A DNA stretch of 23,293 bases from CALFMR01 sp035550595 (GTDB taxonomy: Bacteria; Acidobacteriota; Vicinamibacteria; Vicinamibacterales; SCN-69-37). This document shows, piece after piece, positions 13,929 through 22,900 of the stretch. The notes beneath the pieces were generated by a model. It was not told the DNA's origin, made no database searches, and saw only the letters and a program-made list of their open reading frames with translations. Each line of letters opens with the position of its first letter. Position 1 is the stretch's first letter. Both the position numbers and the translations under genes were made by a program. Location: the NCBI GenBank assembly GCA_035550595.1, contig DASZOV010000061.1, forward strand, positions 1-23,293, read 5' to 3'.

Positions 13929-14921
13929 ATGACCACCTCGAACGACGCCGCACGCCGTGCCGACGCCGAGGCGGTGGAATGGATCATCCGGCTCCACGAA
14001 GATCCGGACGATCCGGCCGTACGCGCGCGGTTCGAAACGTGGCTCGCGGCTTCGTCACTGAACGCGCGCGCGTGGACCGATACCGCGCGTGCCTACGACC
14101 GGGCAGGCGAGGCGCGCCCCGCGTTCTCATCGTCGACGATCGCCGCGGATCGGTCCGCTGTGCCACGAGCGCCGATCTCACGTGCGTGGCCGAGACGCGT
14201 TGTCGGTCGACGGACGCTCATCGCCGCGGCGGCTGCCGGTCTGGCGGCCGCGTGCCTCGCCCTCGTCGCCGCACCAGCCGTCCTGTTGCGCCTTCACGCG
14301 GATCACGTCACCGGCACGGCCGAAATCCGCACCGTGTCGCTGGCCGACGGCAGCACCGTCCAGCTCGCGCCCGAGAGCGCCATCGCCGTCGACTACTCCG
14401 CCACCCGTCAGGTGCATCTACTGAAAGGCGAAGCCTGGTTCGACGTCGAGCACGATCCCTCGCGTCCTTTTCAAGTGGATGCCGGTGGCGTGACGACGAC
14501 GGCGATCGGGACCGCATTCGACGTGAAGCTCGACCGGGAAGGCGCAGAGGTGGCGCTCGCACGTGGTCGCGTGCGCGTGGAGTACTCGGCGAAGACGCCG
14601 GTCGTCGAACAGCTCGTGCCGGGCGAGAGCGTACGCGTCACCTTCAACGGCACCGTGAGCCGCACCACGCAGACCGAGGTCGCCGCATGGCGCGATCGTC
14701 AGATCGTCGTTCAGGATCGCCCGGTCAGCGAGGTGATCGACGCGCTTCGTCCCTGGTTCACCGGGACGATTCTCATGCGCGGCAACGGCTTCGCGCGCGA
14801 GCGAGTCACCGGCGTCTACAACACCGCCGATCCGATCGAAGCGCTCCGCGGTCTCGTGCAGGCGCACGGCGGTCGAGTGACGCAAATCACGCCCTGGGTC
14901 CTCGTCCTGACAGAACGCTGA
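13929..14921 (+). CDS. FecR-type anti-sigma/signal transducer
   Basis: A 330-residue single-pass inner-membrane protein. The cytosolic N-terminal FecR_N region (residues 10-45, EAVEWIIRLHEDPDDPAVRA then FETWLAASSLNARAW) would bind the sigma factor. One helix spans roughly residues 95-117. The periplasmic FecR domain (GTAEIRTVSLADGSTVQLAP through LLKGEAWFDVEHDPSRPFQV, as consecutive blocks) is followed by a C-terminal STN-like domain (RPVSEVIDALRPWFTG to the end) that contacts the receptor's signalling domain. ATG 13929 is chosen because the predicted sigma-dependent start is near 13880 and GGGAGGA lies upstream; a GTG at 13878 would be at or before the transcript start. It lies between the sigma and receptor genes, the standard order. 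Confidence 0.92.
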   Translation: MTTSNDAARRADAEAVEWIIRLHEDPDDPAVRARFETWLAASSLNARAWTDTARAYDRAGEARPAFSSSTIAADRSAVPRAPISRAWPRRVVGRRTLIAAAAAGLAAACLALVAAPAVLLRLHADHVTGTAEIRTVSLADGSTVQLAPESAIAVDYSATRQVHLLKGEAWFDVEHDPSRPFQVDAGGVTTTAIGTAFDVKLDREGAEVALARGRVRVEYSAKTPVVEQLVPGESVRVTFNGTVSRTTQTEVAAWRDRQIVVQDRPVSEVIDALRPWFTGTILMRGNGFARERVTGVYNTADPIEALRGLVQAHGGRVTQITPWVLVLTER

Positions 14922-14963
14922 CAATTCCCCTGAATTCATCGACGCGAGTCTTCGACCGCCTCC

Positions 14964-14990
14964 GAAAAACGCCAGACGTCGTGCGTCTGT
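14964..14990 (+). promoter_or_regulatory. Putative FecI-dependent promoter before the receptor gene
   Basis: This is the second copy of the bipartite motif: GCCTCCGAAAAA at 14958-14969 and CGTGCGTCTGT at 14980-14990, with a 10-bp spacer of different sequence. The -35-like GAAAAA and -10-like CGTCTGT are 14 bp apart. Transcription would begin near 14997, about 60 bases before ATG 15060, and could run through the PepSY, small membrane protein and TonB genes, which have no copy of their own. Confidence 0.7.
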
Positions 14991-15059
14991 TGGATGAAGC
15001 GGTGGCGGCGACGCATGCGCGGCCACCCGACATCCACAGTGCGGGAGGGAGCGCGTTCG

Positions 15060-17543
15060 ATGGACGTGGCGGTTCGAGCCAATCGGGTAGGGACGGAACG
15101 AGATGTGCGACGGATGGTCATCGTCGCTGTGCTGATGACACTCACCCTGGCGGTCACGGGTGTCGCGCGAGCGCAGACGCCCGCGACCCGAACCTTTGAT
15201 ATCCCCGCGCAGCCGCTGGCCACGGCGCTGACGACCTTCGGTCAGCAGTCGGGCCTGCAGGTGAGCGCGCCGGCGGAGTTGCTGCAAGGGCGAACGTCGA
15301 CCGCCGTCAAGGGCGACCTGACACCGACACAGGCGGTGAGCCAACTGCTCGCCGGCACCGGCCTAACGTTTCGCCTGTCGGGAACGACCGTGACGCTCGA
15401 GCCCGCGCCGCAGACGCCAGGTGGTGCGATCCAACTCGGCGCAGTGAGAGTCGCGGGGGAAGGCGACGAAAGCGGACGCGGTGACTCGACCGCGACCCTT
15501 CAGGCCGATGGCACGACGACGCAAGGCTATCGAAGCACGGCCGTTTCTCCGGTGGGACCGTGGGAGGGACGAACGCTGCTGGACACGCCCTATTCGGTGA
15601 CCGTCATTCCTCGTGACCTGATCGAGAACCTGCAGGCCACGACACCCGACCAGATTTACCGAGTCACGCCTACCGTGCAGTTCACGCGACAGCAGTACGC
15701 CTTGGATCAGCCGCAGGTCAACTTGCGCGGGTTCGCGCAGGTCTCGGGCGCGGGCGCTTATCGAGACGGGCTGCAGACCGACGCGGTCGGCCACGCGGAA
15801 ACGACAGAAGACGTCGAGCGCGTCGAAGTCCTCACCGGCCTGTCCGGCTTTCTCTATGGACCGGCCAACGTCGGCGGGTTGATCAACTACGTGAGCAAGC
15901 GACCCACCGCGACGCGCATGAACCGCCTCACCGTCGGAAACGGCGGCGGCAACAACTGGTATGCGCAAGGCGATTTCGGCGGTCCCATCGACAGCGCCGG
16001 TCGCGTCGGCTACCGCGTCAACGCCGTCTATCAGGACGGCGGAACGTCCATCGACGACATGGCGGTCAAGAAGCGCTTCATCAGCGGCGCCTTCGACTGG
16101 CACGCCACCGACCGGCTGCTGTGGCAGTTCGACAGCAGCTATCGCGATTACGAGGTCACGGGCACGCAGGCCGTCTGGAGCATCGGCGGATCGCGGCCGT
16201 CGGCCGACCAGATCGACACGTCGGTGTCGTGGGGCCAACCGTGGACCGACGCCTCGTTCAAGACCCAGCGTTACGCCACGCGACTGCGCTGGGACGCGAA
16301 TGACGCGGTCACGTTGAGAGGCGGCTGGCAGTTCACCGCCACGCCCGGGTCCGCGTACCAGGTGGCCCTCAACATCGTCCAGCCGGACGGGACGTATACA
16401 CAGCGGATTTCGGACGTCTACGCTCCGGGAGACAACCGGACGAACAAGGATCTCTATCGCCACGGCGGCCAGGTGTACGCCGACGTTCGCTTCCAGACCG
16501 GGGCCGTCGTCCACAAGCTCACGGCAGGCGCGCAGTACTGGGACGCATGGCCGACGGCGTACGTCAACCAGGCGCCGCGCATCTTCTACAACGATCTCAC
16601 GCTCGACCATCCCACCTATTTCGACAAGCCCGTCGTCGAGCCCGTCGACCGCGGCGAGCGTTTCAGGGCGGGCGAGAACATCGACACGACGGTTCTCGTC
16701 GGTGACGACATCACGTTCGACGAGCACTGGTCGCTGCTCGCAGGCATCGCCGCCAGCCGGATCGACATCAGGCCGACGCCGGTCTACGACGACCCGGGCT
16801 ACGAGAAGTCCGCGGCGACGCCCAACCTCTCGCTGATCTTCAAGCCCGTCAAGGCGGTCGCGACCTACGTGAACTACATCGAGGCGCTCGAACCGGGCGG
16901 CATTGCCGGCACGGACTTCAATGGCGTCCCGGTCGTCAATGCCGGCGAGGTGTTTCAGCCGTTGGTCAGTCGTCAGGTCGAGGCCGGCTCGAAGGTCACC
17001 GTCGGCGGCGTGCTGCTGACGGCCGCGCTCTTCCAGATCGACAAGGCGCTGCAGTACTACGACACGAGCAACATCGACGCGGTACGTTTCGTTCAGGACG
17101 GCCTTCAGGTCAATCGCGGCCTCGAGCTCACCGCCTTCGGCAAACTCACTCGCGATCTGACGCTGACCGGCGGCCTCACGCTGCTCGACCCGAGGATCAG
17201 GAAGCAGCAAGAAGATCCGACCTTGGAAGGCAAGCGGCCCATCGACGTGACCGATGCCTTCGCCAAGGTCCGTGTCGAGTATCGACCCTCGTTCCTGCCG
17301 CGGCTGAGCGTCAGCGGCGGATTCATCTACACGGGCGATCAGTACGGCGACGCGCTGAACACCGACCGCATGCCCGCTTATACGTTGCTGGACATCGGCG
17401 CGAGGTACGAGGCCACCATCGGGCATCAATCGGTGACGTTCAGACTGGACGTCGACAATCTCACCGACGAGCACTATTGGAGCCGAAGCGACACGCTCGG
17501 CGATCCGCGCACGGTCCTGTTTTCGATGAGTACGTCGTTTTGA
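15060..17543 (+). CDS. TonB-dependent siderophore receptor with STN signalling domain (FecA-type)
   Basis: An 827-residue outer-membrane protein. A signal peptide (residues 1-40, core VIVAVLMTLTLAVTG, cleavage near ARAQ) is followed by an STN secretin/TonB N-terminal signalling domain (residues 44-110, FDIPAQPLATALTTFGQQSG onward). Then come a plug domain (residues 175-300, with LLDTPYSVTVIPRDLIE, VNLRGFAQ and VERVEVLTGLSGFLYGPANV) and a 22-strand-type barrel ending in aromatic Phe (VLFSMSTSF). The STN domain marks transducing receptors that signal through FecR to FecI. The architecture points to a ferric siderophore, probably xenosiderophore, as ligand. GGGAGGGA lies about nine bases before ATG 15060; the frame extends to 14994 but that would precede the predicted transcript start. 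Confidence 0.93.
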   Translation: MDVAVRANRVGTERDVRRMVIVAVLMTLTLAVTGVARAQTPATRTFDIPAQPLATALTTFGQQSGLQVSAPAELLQGRTSTAVKGDLTPTQAVSQLLAGTGLTFRLSGTTVTLEPAPQTPGGAIQLGAVRVAGEGDESGRGDSTATLQADGTTTQGYRSTAVSPVGPWEGRTLLDTPYSVTVIPRDLIENLQATTPDQIYRVTPTVQFTRQQYALDQPQVNLRGFAQVSGAGAYRDGLQTDAVGHAETTEDVERVEVLTGLSGFLYGPANVGGLINYVSKRPTATRMNRLTVGNGGGNNWYAQGDFGGPIDSAGRVGYRVNAVYQDGGTSIDDMAVKKRFISGAFDWHATDRLLWQFDSSYRDYEVTGTQAVWSIGGSRPSADQIDTSVSWGQPWTDASFKTQRYATRLRWDANDAVTLRGGWQFTATPGSAYQVALNIVQPDGTYTQRISDVYAPGDNRTNKDLYRHGGQVYADVRFQTGAVVHKLTAGAQYWDAWPTAYVNQAPRIFYNDLTLDHPTYFDKPVVEPVDRGERFRAGENIDTTVLVGDDITFDEHWSLLAGIAASRIDIRPTPVYDDPGYEKSAATPNLSLIFKPVKAVATYVNYIEALEPGGIAGTDFNGVPVVNAGEVFQPLVSRQVEAGSKVTVGGVLLTAALFQIDKALQYYDTSNIDAVRFVQDGLQVNRGLELTAFGKLTRDLTLTGGLTLLDPRIRKQQEDPTLEGKRPIDVTDAFAKVRVEYRPSFLPRLSVSGGFIYTGDQYGDALNTDRMPAYTLLDIGARYEATIGHQSVTFRLDVDNLTDEHYWSRSDTLGDPRTVLFSMSTSF

Positions 17544-17649
17544 GCAGCGCCAGGCCGTCGATCCGGCCGCATCTCACGATGCCGGTCGACGACAGCGTAA
17601 TGGCGCACGGCAGCCGGAGTGAACGCTTCCTGGCGAGTGCGTGATCGCG

Positions 17650-18846
17650 ATGCGTACCCGGACGCTCCGTGCCTGGCAGTGGATGCACAAATGGTCGAGC
17701 GTGATCTGCACGGCCTCGCTTCTGCTCATCTGCCTGACGGGCCTGCCGCTCGTGTTCGCGGACGAGATCGACGCGTGGTCAGCTCCTCCCACCGTGTACG
17801 CCACGGTGCCGGCGGGAACGCCCAACGTCAGCCTCGATCGTCTGGCGGGCATCGCGGGCCGGATGTATCCGGACGAAGTCATCACGGGCATCGTCATCGA
17901 CGACGACGAGCCGCAGGTGTTCGTGTCGATGGCGCCGTCGTGGCCGGCGTTCACGGCCAATCGCCGCGTGCGGCATTTCATCGCCTTCGACGCGCACACC
18001 GGGCGCGTCATCGAACAATCCAAGCCCGAGGCGGACGAGCCGCCAGCGGTCATGGATCTCGTGTTGAGCCTGCACCGGGATCTGTTCGCCGGACTCGCGG
18101 GCGAGCTGTTCCTGGCGACGATGGGACTCCTGTTCGTGACCGCGGTCGTCTCCGGCGTCGTGCTCTACGGTCCCTTCATGCGGAAGCTGGACTTCGGCAC
18201 GGTGCGGGACCACCGATCGCGCCGCATCCGCCGGCTCGATCTTCACAATCTGCTGGGCGTCATAACCGTTGCGTGGGCGATCGTCATGGGCACGACGGGC
18301 GTGATGAACGAGCTCTCCACGCCGCTGTTCGCCATCTGGCAGCGTACGGACGTCGCGGCCATGCTCGCTCCATGGCGTGGCGCGCCGCCGCCGTCCGAGA
18401 TGGATCTGAGCTCCGTGCAAGGCGCCCTCGAGACGGCCGAGCGCGCGGCGCCCGGCATGACGTTCACGAGCGTGACGTATCCGGGCGACGTCAACGGCAG
18501 TCCGTACCACTATCTGTTCTGGGGGCACGGCAGCTCCAATCTGACGTCCCGACTCTTCACGCCGGTGTTGGTGGATGCGCGCACGGGCCAGTTGACCGCG
18601 GTCGTCGAGACGCCGTGGTACCTGCATGCGCTCGACGTCTCCGTCCCGCTGCATTTCGGCGACTATGGGGGACTGCCACTCAAGATCATCTGGGCGCTGC
18701 TCGATCTGATGACGGTCGTCGTGCTCGCGAGCGGACTCTATCTCTGGCTGTCGCGGCGACAGCCGGTGGTCGGCAATCGGGTCGACGCACTGGAACCGAT
18801 GGAATCCGAGCTCGGCCGTAAATCAATCCGCCGCGTGGCCGAGTGA
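17650..18846 (+). CDS. PepSY-domain membrane protein (siderophore-iron reductase-like)
   Basis: A 398-residue inner-membrane protein of the PepSY-associated TM-helix family found beside TonB receptors (PiuB/FoxB-like). The first helix after RAWQWMHKWSSV, CTASLLLICLTGLPLVFADE, is diagnostic. Further helices are near residues 150-172 (LFLATMGLLFVTAVVSGVVL), 200-222 (LLGVITVAWAIVMGTTGVM) and 345-370. Conserved histidines in HKWSS, LSLHRDLF and RLDLHNLLG are plausible haem or metal ligands. Some relatives reduce ferric siderophores in or at the inner membrane; that role here is inference. ATG 17650 matches the usual family start; GTG 17641 would add three residues. The stop overlaps the next start (TGATG). 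Confidence 0.87.
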   Translation: MRTRTLRAWQWMHKWSSVICTASLLLICLTGLPLVFADEIDAWSAPPTVYATVPAGTPNVSLDRLAGIAGRMYPDEVITGIVIDDDEPQVFVSMAPSWPAFTANRRVRHFIAFDAHTGRVIEQSKPEADEPPAVMDLVLSLHRDLFAGLAGELFLATMGLLFVTAVVSGVVLYGPFMRKLDFGTVRDHRSRRIRRLDLHNLLGVITVAWAIVMGTTGVMNELSTPLFAIWQRTDVAAMLAPWRGAPPPSEMDLSSVQGALETAERAAPGMTFTSVTYPGDVNGSPYHYLFWGHGSSNLTSRLFTPVLVDARTGQLTAVVETPWYLHALDVSVPLHFGDYGGLPLKIIWALLDLMTVVVLASGLYLWLSRRQPVVGNRVDALEPMESELGRKSIRRVAE

Positions 18847-19040
18847 TGCCGAGGTCGTCCGTCTTCTGGAGCGTGTGGCGCTGGCCGCTGGCGATCGCCG
18901 CCTTGACGATCGTCGGGTTGCTCGCGGCATTGCTCGGGGGGCATGGCGTCTGGTGGTGGCTGTCCTGGACGACGCTCCTGACGCCCATTGCCGTCGCGCT
19001 CCGCTACTGGCCACTGCGTGTCTTTTTCCGTGGCGACTGA
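18846..19040 (+). CDS. Small two-helix membrane protein of the iron-uptake operon
   Basis: A 64-residue protein with two hydrophobic segments, LAIAALTIVGLLAALLGG and WWWLSWTTLLTPIAVAL, separated by a tryptophan-rich turn. Its ATG overlaps the PepSY stop (TGATG), so it is translationally coupled. Short proteins of this shape are often seen next to PepSY proteins and TonB receptors, but I know of no assigned function. It may be an accessory subunit of the PepSY protein. The small size, high hydrophobicity and coupling make it a real gene rather than a chance frame. Confidence 0.75.
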   Translation: MPRSSVFWSVWRWPLAIAALTIVGLLAALLGGHGVWWWLSWTTLLTPIAVALRYWPLRVFFRGD

Positions 19041-19050
19041 GCTCGAAGAC

Positions 19051-19878
19051 ATGGCAACGGCACGGTCGTCGCGCACACGTGGGGACATCGTCGTCACGGA
19101 CCATCCGCTCTTCGCCCATGCCTCGACGTCCGTCCCCGTACGTCGAGGCCGTGGTTTGCTCATCGCCCTGCTCGTGCACGGGCTTCTGTTCATCCCGCTT
19201 CTTCTGTCGGTCACGCGCTACCGCGAGCGGCCGAGCCGATCGCTCGCGGCCGTTGGCGTGACGTTCGTCATGACCCCGGAGCGTGGCGTCGGCAGTCCGG
19301 CGCCGGCCCGGAAACCACCCGCGCCTGAGCACACGTCATTGCCCGAACGGCCGAAGCCGATCGCCCCGGAACCGCCCGTCAACGTGCCGAGACTGACCGC
19401 GGCGCCCCTGCCATCACTGACGCCGACCGTGACACTCGACGTCTTGCGACCTCACATGCCCTCGGTCGTTCGCGACGACGATCGCAGGGGCAACGCCGTC
19501 GCTGCGCCTCCGAGTGGCGCAGCCACTCGCGCGGCGTCCGATGGCGCCGCGAACGGCTCCTTGCCTCCGGCCATTGGCACGCCGAGCGGGACGTCGAACT
19601 GGGCCGGTGTCGTCCTCGGCCGTCTGGAGCAGTTCAAGCGCTATCCCGCGCTCGCGCGAGCGCGGCACGACGAAGGCGTCTGCTACGTGCGGTTCACGAT
19701 CGATCGCGCCGGCCATGTGCTCGCGTCCTCACTCGATCGCAGTTCCGGCCATCCAGCGCTGGATGACGAGGCCGTGGCGCTCGTGCGCCGCGCCGATCCG
19801 CTGCCGGAGCCTCCTGACGAGATCACGGGCGAGACCATCACGTTGACCGTCCCGGTCGAGTTCTTCTTGACGCGCTAG
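19051..19878 (+). CDS. tonB: Energy transducer TonB
   Basis: A 275-residue TonB protein that carries proton-motive energy from an inner-membrane ExbBD complex to outer-membrane receptors. One N-terminal helix (residues 34-54, LLIALLVHGLLFIPLLLS) is followed by a proline-rich periplasmic linker (about 80-135, with KPPAP, PERPKPIAPEPPV). The C-terminal TonB domain (190-275) has the typical RLEQFKRYPALARARHDEG, VRFTIDRAGHVLASSLDRSSG and DDEAVALVRRADPLPEPP blocks. exbB and exbD are absent from this operon and must lie elsewhere. ATG 19051 follows the preceding stop by 10 bp; an in-frame GTG at 19030, overlapping the upstream gene, is the main alternative start. Confidence 0.9.
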   Translation: MATARSSRTRGDIVVTDHPLFAHASTSVPVRRGRGLLIALLVHGLLFIPLLLSVTRYRERPSRSLAAVGVTFVMTPERGVGSPAPARKPPAPEHTSLPERPKPIAPEPPVNVPRLTAAPLPSLTPTVTLDVLRPHMPSVVRDDDRRGNAVAAPPSGAATRAASDGAANGSLPPAIGTPSGTSNWAGVVLGRLEQFKRYPALARARHDEGVCYVRFTIDRAGHVLASSLDRSSGHPALDDEAVALVRRADPLPEPPDEITGETITLTVPVEFFLTR

Positions 19879-19899
19879 CGCCATCGCCATCGCACCCAT

Positions 19900-19908
19900 T
19901 GCTACACT
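19900..19908 (+). promoter_or_regulatory. Extended -10 element for the addB-addA operon
   Basis: TGCTACACT matches the extended -10 form TGnTANNNT. It is followed by exactly six bases and then ATG 19915, so the transcript would start at the first base of the start codon and be leaderless. No ribosome site or clear -35 is visible, in agreement with an extended -10 promoter. Confidence 0.5.
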
Positions 19909-19914
19909 CAAGAG

Positions 19915-22900
19915 ATGCAGCGGCGCCGTCTGCTCCGAGCGCGCGATCTCGCCGCGTTCCGATCCGCGCTCGTCGATCTGGCGACCGAGGGCGACGTCGG
20001 CGCGGTGCGGCGACGGATCGTCATCGTGCCCACGCGCGCGTCGGCCGAGCTCCTGCGTCAGACCATCGAAGCGCGTCTCGCCGGCGATCGGCCGGCCGTC
20101 GTCCTGCCCGATCTGGCGACGCGGAGCGAATGGATCGCGCGTCTGCACGCCGCCGACGGTGGGGCCGAGCCGATGCCGGCGCGAAGCGACCGCCTGGTCC
20201 TCATGGAGCGCGCCGCTCGCCACACGTTGGCTGTCCGCCGCTTCACGGCCCCGTTCGATCTGCGGCCCGGTCTCGTCGACGCGATGCTCGACTTCTACGA
20301 CGAGCTGCGCCGGCGGCAGCGCGACGTCCGGCGGTTCGCGCGGGCGTTGTTCCGCGAGCTCGGCGTCGAGCGCGGCATGGATCGGGGCAGCGAAGGGCTC
20401 ATCCAGCAGACGGGTTTTCTCGGCTTCACCTTTCTCGCCTACGACCGCGGCCTCGCCGCGCACGGCGTGCTCGACGAACACGGCTTGCGCGCGAAGCTGA
20501 TCCAACGTCAACCCGCGCTGCCGTTCGATCACCTCGTCGTCGCGGTCGCCGATCATCCATCCGATCCGCGCGGCCTCTGGCCCGCGGACTTCGATCTCAT
20601 CGGCCGGCTCTCGGCCTTGACGCGCGTCGACGTCGTCGTCACCGACGAAGTGCATGACGCCGGATTCCGCGATCGCATCGAGCAGGAGTTGCCCGGCATC
20701 GAGGAAGCGCGCGTCACGAGCGACGACACGTTCGCGCCCATGCTGCTGCGTCCGCCAGCGGACGGGACGTCGCCTGCGCCACTCGCCTTCGTCCGCCGCG
20801 ACCGCGAGGAGGAACTGCGCGAGGCTGTCCGTGCGATTCGGACGGAGACGGAAGATAGGGGGGAAGGGGAAAGGGGCGGAGGGCAGAGGGCAGGGGACAG
20901 GGCCAAGAAAGATGACACCGCGAGCCCCCGAGCGGAGCGAGGGCGGCGAAGCGCCGTAGCGCGGGGGTGGGGCCCCGCGCCCGGCAAAGAAGATGGCAGA
21001 CCGGCGGCAGGGGACAGGGAACGGGAAACCCGAAACCCGGAAACCGCGCTCTCCGTCGCCATCGTTTTTCAGCGCCCTTTGCCGTACCTCTACCTCGCCC
21101 AGCAGGTGCTCGGCGATGCACGGGTGCCGTATCAGGCGTTCGACGCGCTCCCGCTCGCGGCCGAGCCATATGCGGCGTTGCTGGATCTCGCGCTCACGGT
21201 CGCGCGTACGGGCGGCACGCGCGAATCGATCATCGCGCTTCTCCGATCGCGTCTTCTGACGATCGCCTTCGACGGCGAGCGTGTGTCCGCGCGCGACGTC
21301 GGTGCGCTCGACCGCGTGCTCATCGAGCGACGCGCGAGCGGTGACACGACGTCGTATCCGGCTGCGGTCGACGCGTTTTTCGGCGACGAGACGTGGCGGC
21401 ATGGCCTCGATCGCGACCGCGCAACGCGCGCCGTCCGGGCCGCGATCGAGATGACGGCCGCGCTGGAGCCATTCCGATCGGCGTCCACCGCCTCGGCGCA
21501 GATCCGTGCGCTCTCGTCGTTTCTGCGCGCGTACGAAGCGCGACCGGCGCACGACGATCCCTGGCGCGATCGTCATTTGCGCGCGCGCGCTGCGGTGCTG
21601 GCCTCGCTCGACGAGTTGGCGGCCGCGTTCGCGCGCTACGACGATGGCCCGCGCGACGCCGACGCGCTCACGGCACTCATTCATCACGTCGTCGAGGCGC
21701 AGACGTTCACGCCGCGCCACGGACATGACGGCGTACACCTCGTCGACGCGGTGGCCGCGCGGTTCGGCGCGTTCGATCACGTCCACCTCGTCGGCCTGGC
21801 CGAGACGGACTGGCCCGATCGTCTGCGCCGCAGCGTCTTCTACGGCGCCCCGCTGCTCAAGGCGCTCGGCTGGCCGCAGGAGTCCGACGAGACGCGCGCG
21901 CAGCAGGCCGCATTCCGCGACCTGCTCAGCCTGGCGCGCCAGACGACGCGGCTGTCGAGCTTCCAGCTCGAGGGCGACACGGTCGTGGCCGTCTCGCCGT
22001 TCGTCGAAGCCGCGCGTCTCGCGCCGTCGATCGAAGCACCGGCCACGGTCTGGCATCCCTGCTTCGCCGACGAAGTGGTGACGCGCGCCGTGGCGCCTAT
22101 TGGTCTCGAGGCGGAGACGGAGGCGTGGCTCGCGGTCCGTCGCGCGCGTCCGCCGCTGACGCACTCGGCCTACGGCGGCATCGTCCGGCCGCAGCCGCCG
22201 CGGTCTTACTCGGTGAGCGCGGTCGAGCGGTACGTCGACTGTCCATTCAAGTACTTCGCCGCGCACGTCATTCGTCTCGACGAAGAGCGCGCGGAGACGA
22301 CCGGCATGACGCCGATCGAACGCGGCATGCTCCTGCACGGCCTCTTCGAGCATTTCTACAAGGCATGGCAGGAAGAAGGGCAGGGCGCCATCACCGAGGA
22401 CACGCTGCCCATTGCGCTCGAGCGCTTCACCGCGATCGTCGACGAGGCGCTCAGCAAATTGCCGGCGGCCGATCGGGAACTGGAACAGACACGGCTGCTC
22501 GGATCGATCGTCGGTCGCGGCGTGGCCGAACGTGTGTTCGAGCTCGAGGTCGACATGGGCGGCAACGTGCGTGAGCGCCGGCTCGAGCAGCCGCTGACCG
22601 GCACGTTCACGTTTCCCCGCGGCTTCGCGCCGGCGCAGGCGATTGCCATCCGCGGCGTCGCCGACCGTATCGACGTCCTCGCCGACGGCTCGCTGCGCAT
22701 CGTCGACTATAAGCTCGGCCGCATGCCGGATCTGAAGACGTCGGTGCAGATCGCCGTCTACGCGCACTGCGCGCAGCAGGCGATCGAAGCCGAAGACGGT
22801 CGGTCGCATCCCGTGTCGTCGGCCGCGTATCTCGCGTTTGGCGACGACCGCCAGGTGTCCGGTCCGGTTGGCGGTGACAAGCGTGCGCCAGCAGCGATGG

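Noticed and set aside
15363..17474. Open reading frame of 703 codons antisense to the TonB receptor
   Set aside because: It is a shadow frame of the receptor gene. It lacks domain motifs, and its composition is typical of a reverse-frame translation.
17556..17571. GGCCG/CGGCC hairpin after the receptor gene as a terminator
   Set aside because: The stem is short, with no T-tract, and such pairs are expected by chance at this GC content. The downstream genes appear to be in the same operon.
20842..21045. Frameshift or assembly error in addB
   Set aside because: The frame is continuous across the segment, conserved blocks continue on both sides in the same frame, and the inserted sequence has a near-copy elsewhere in the window.
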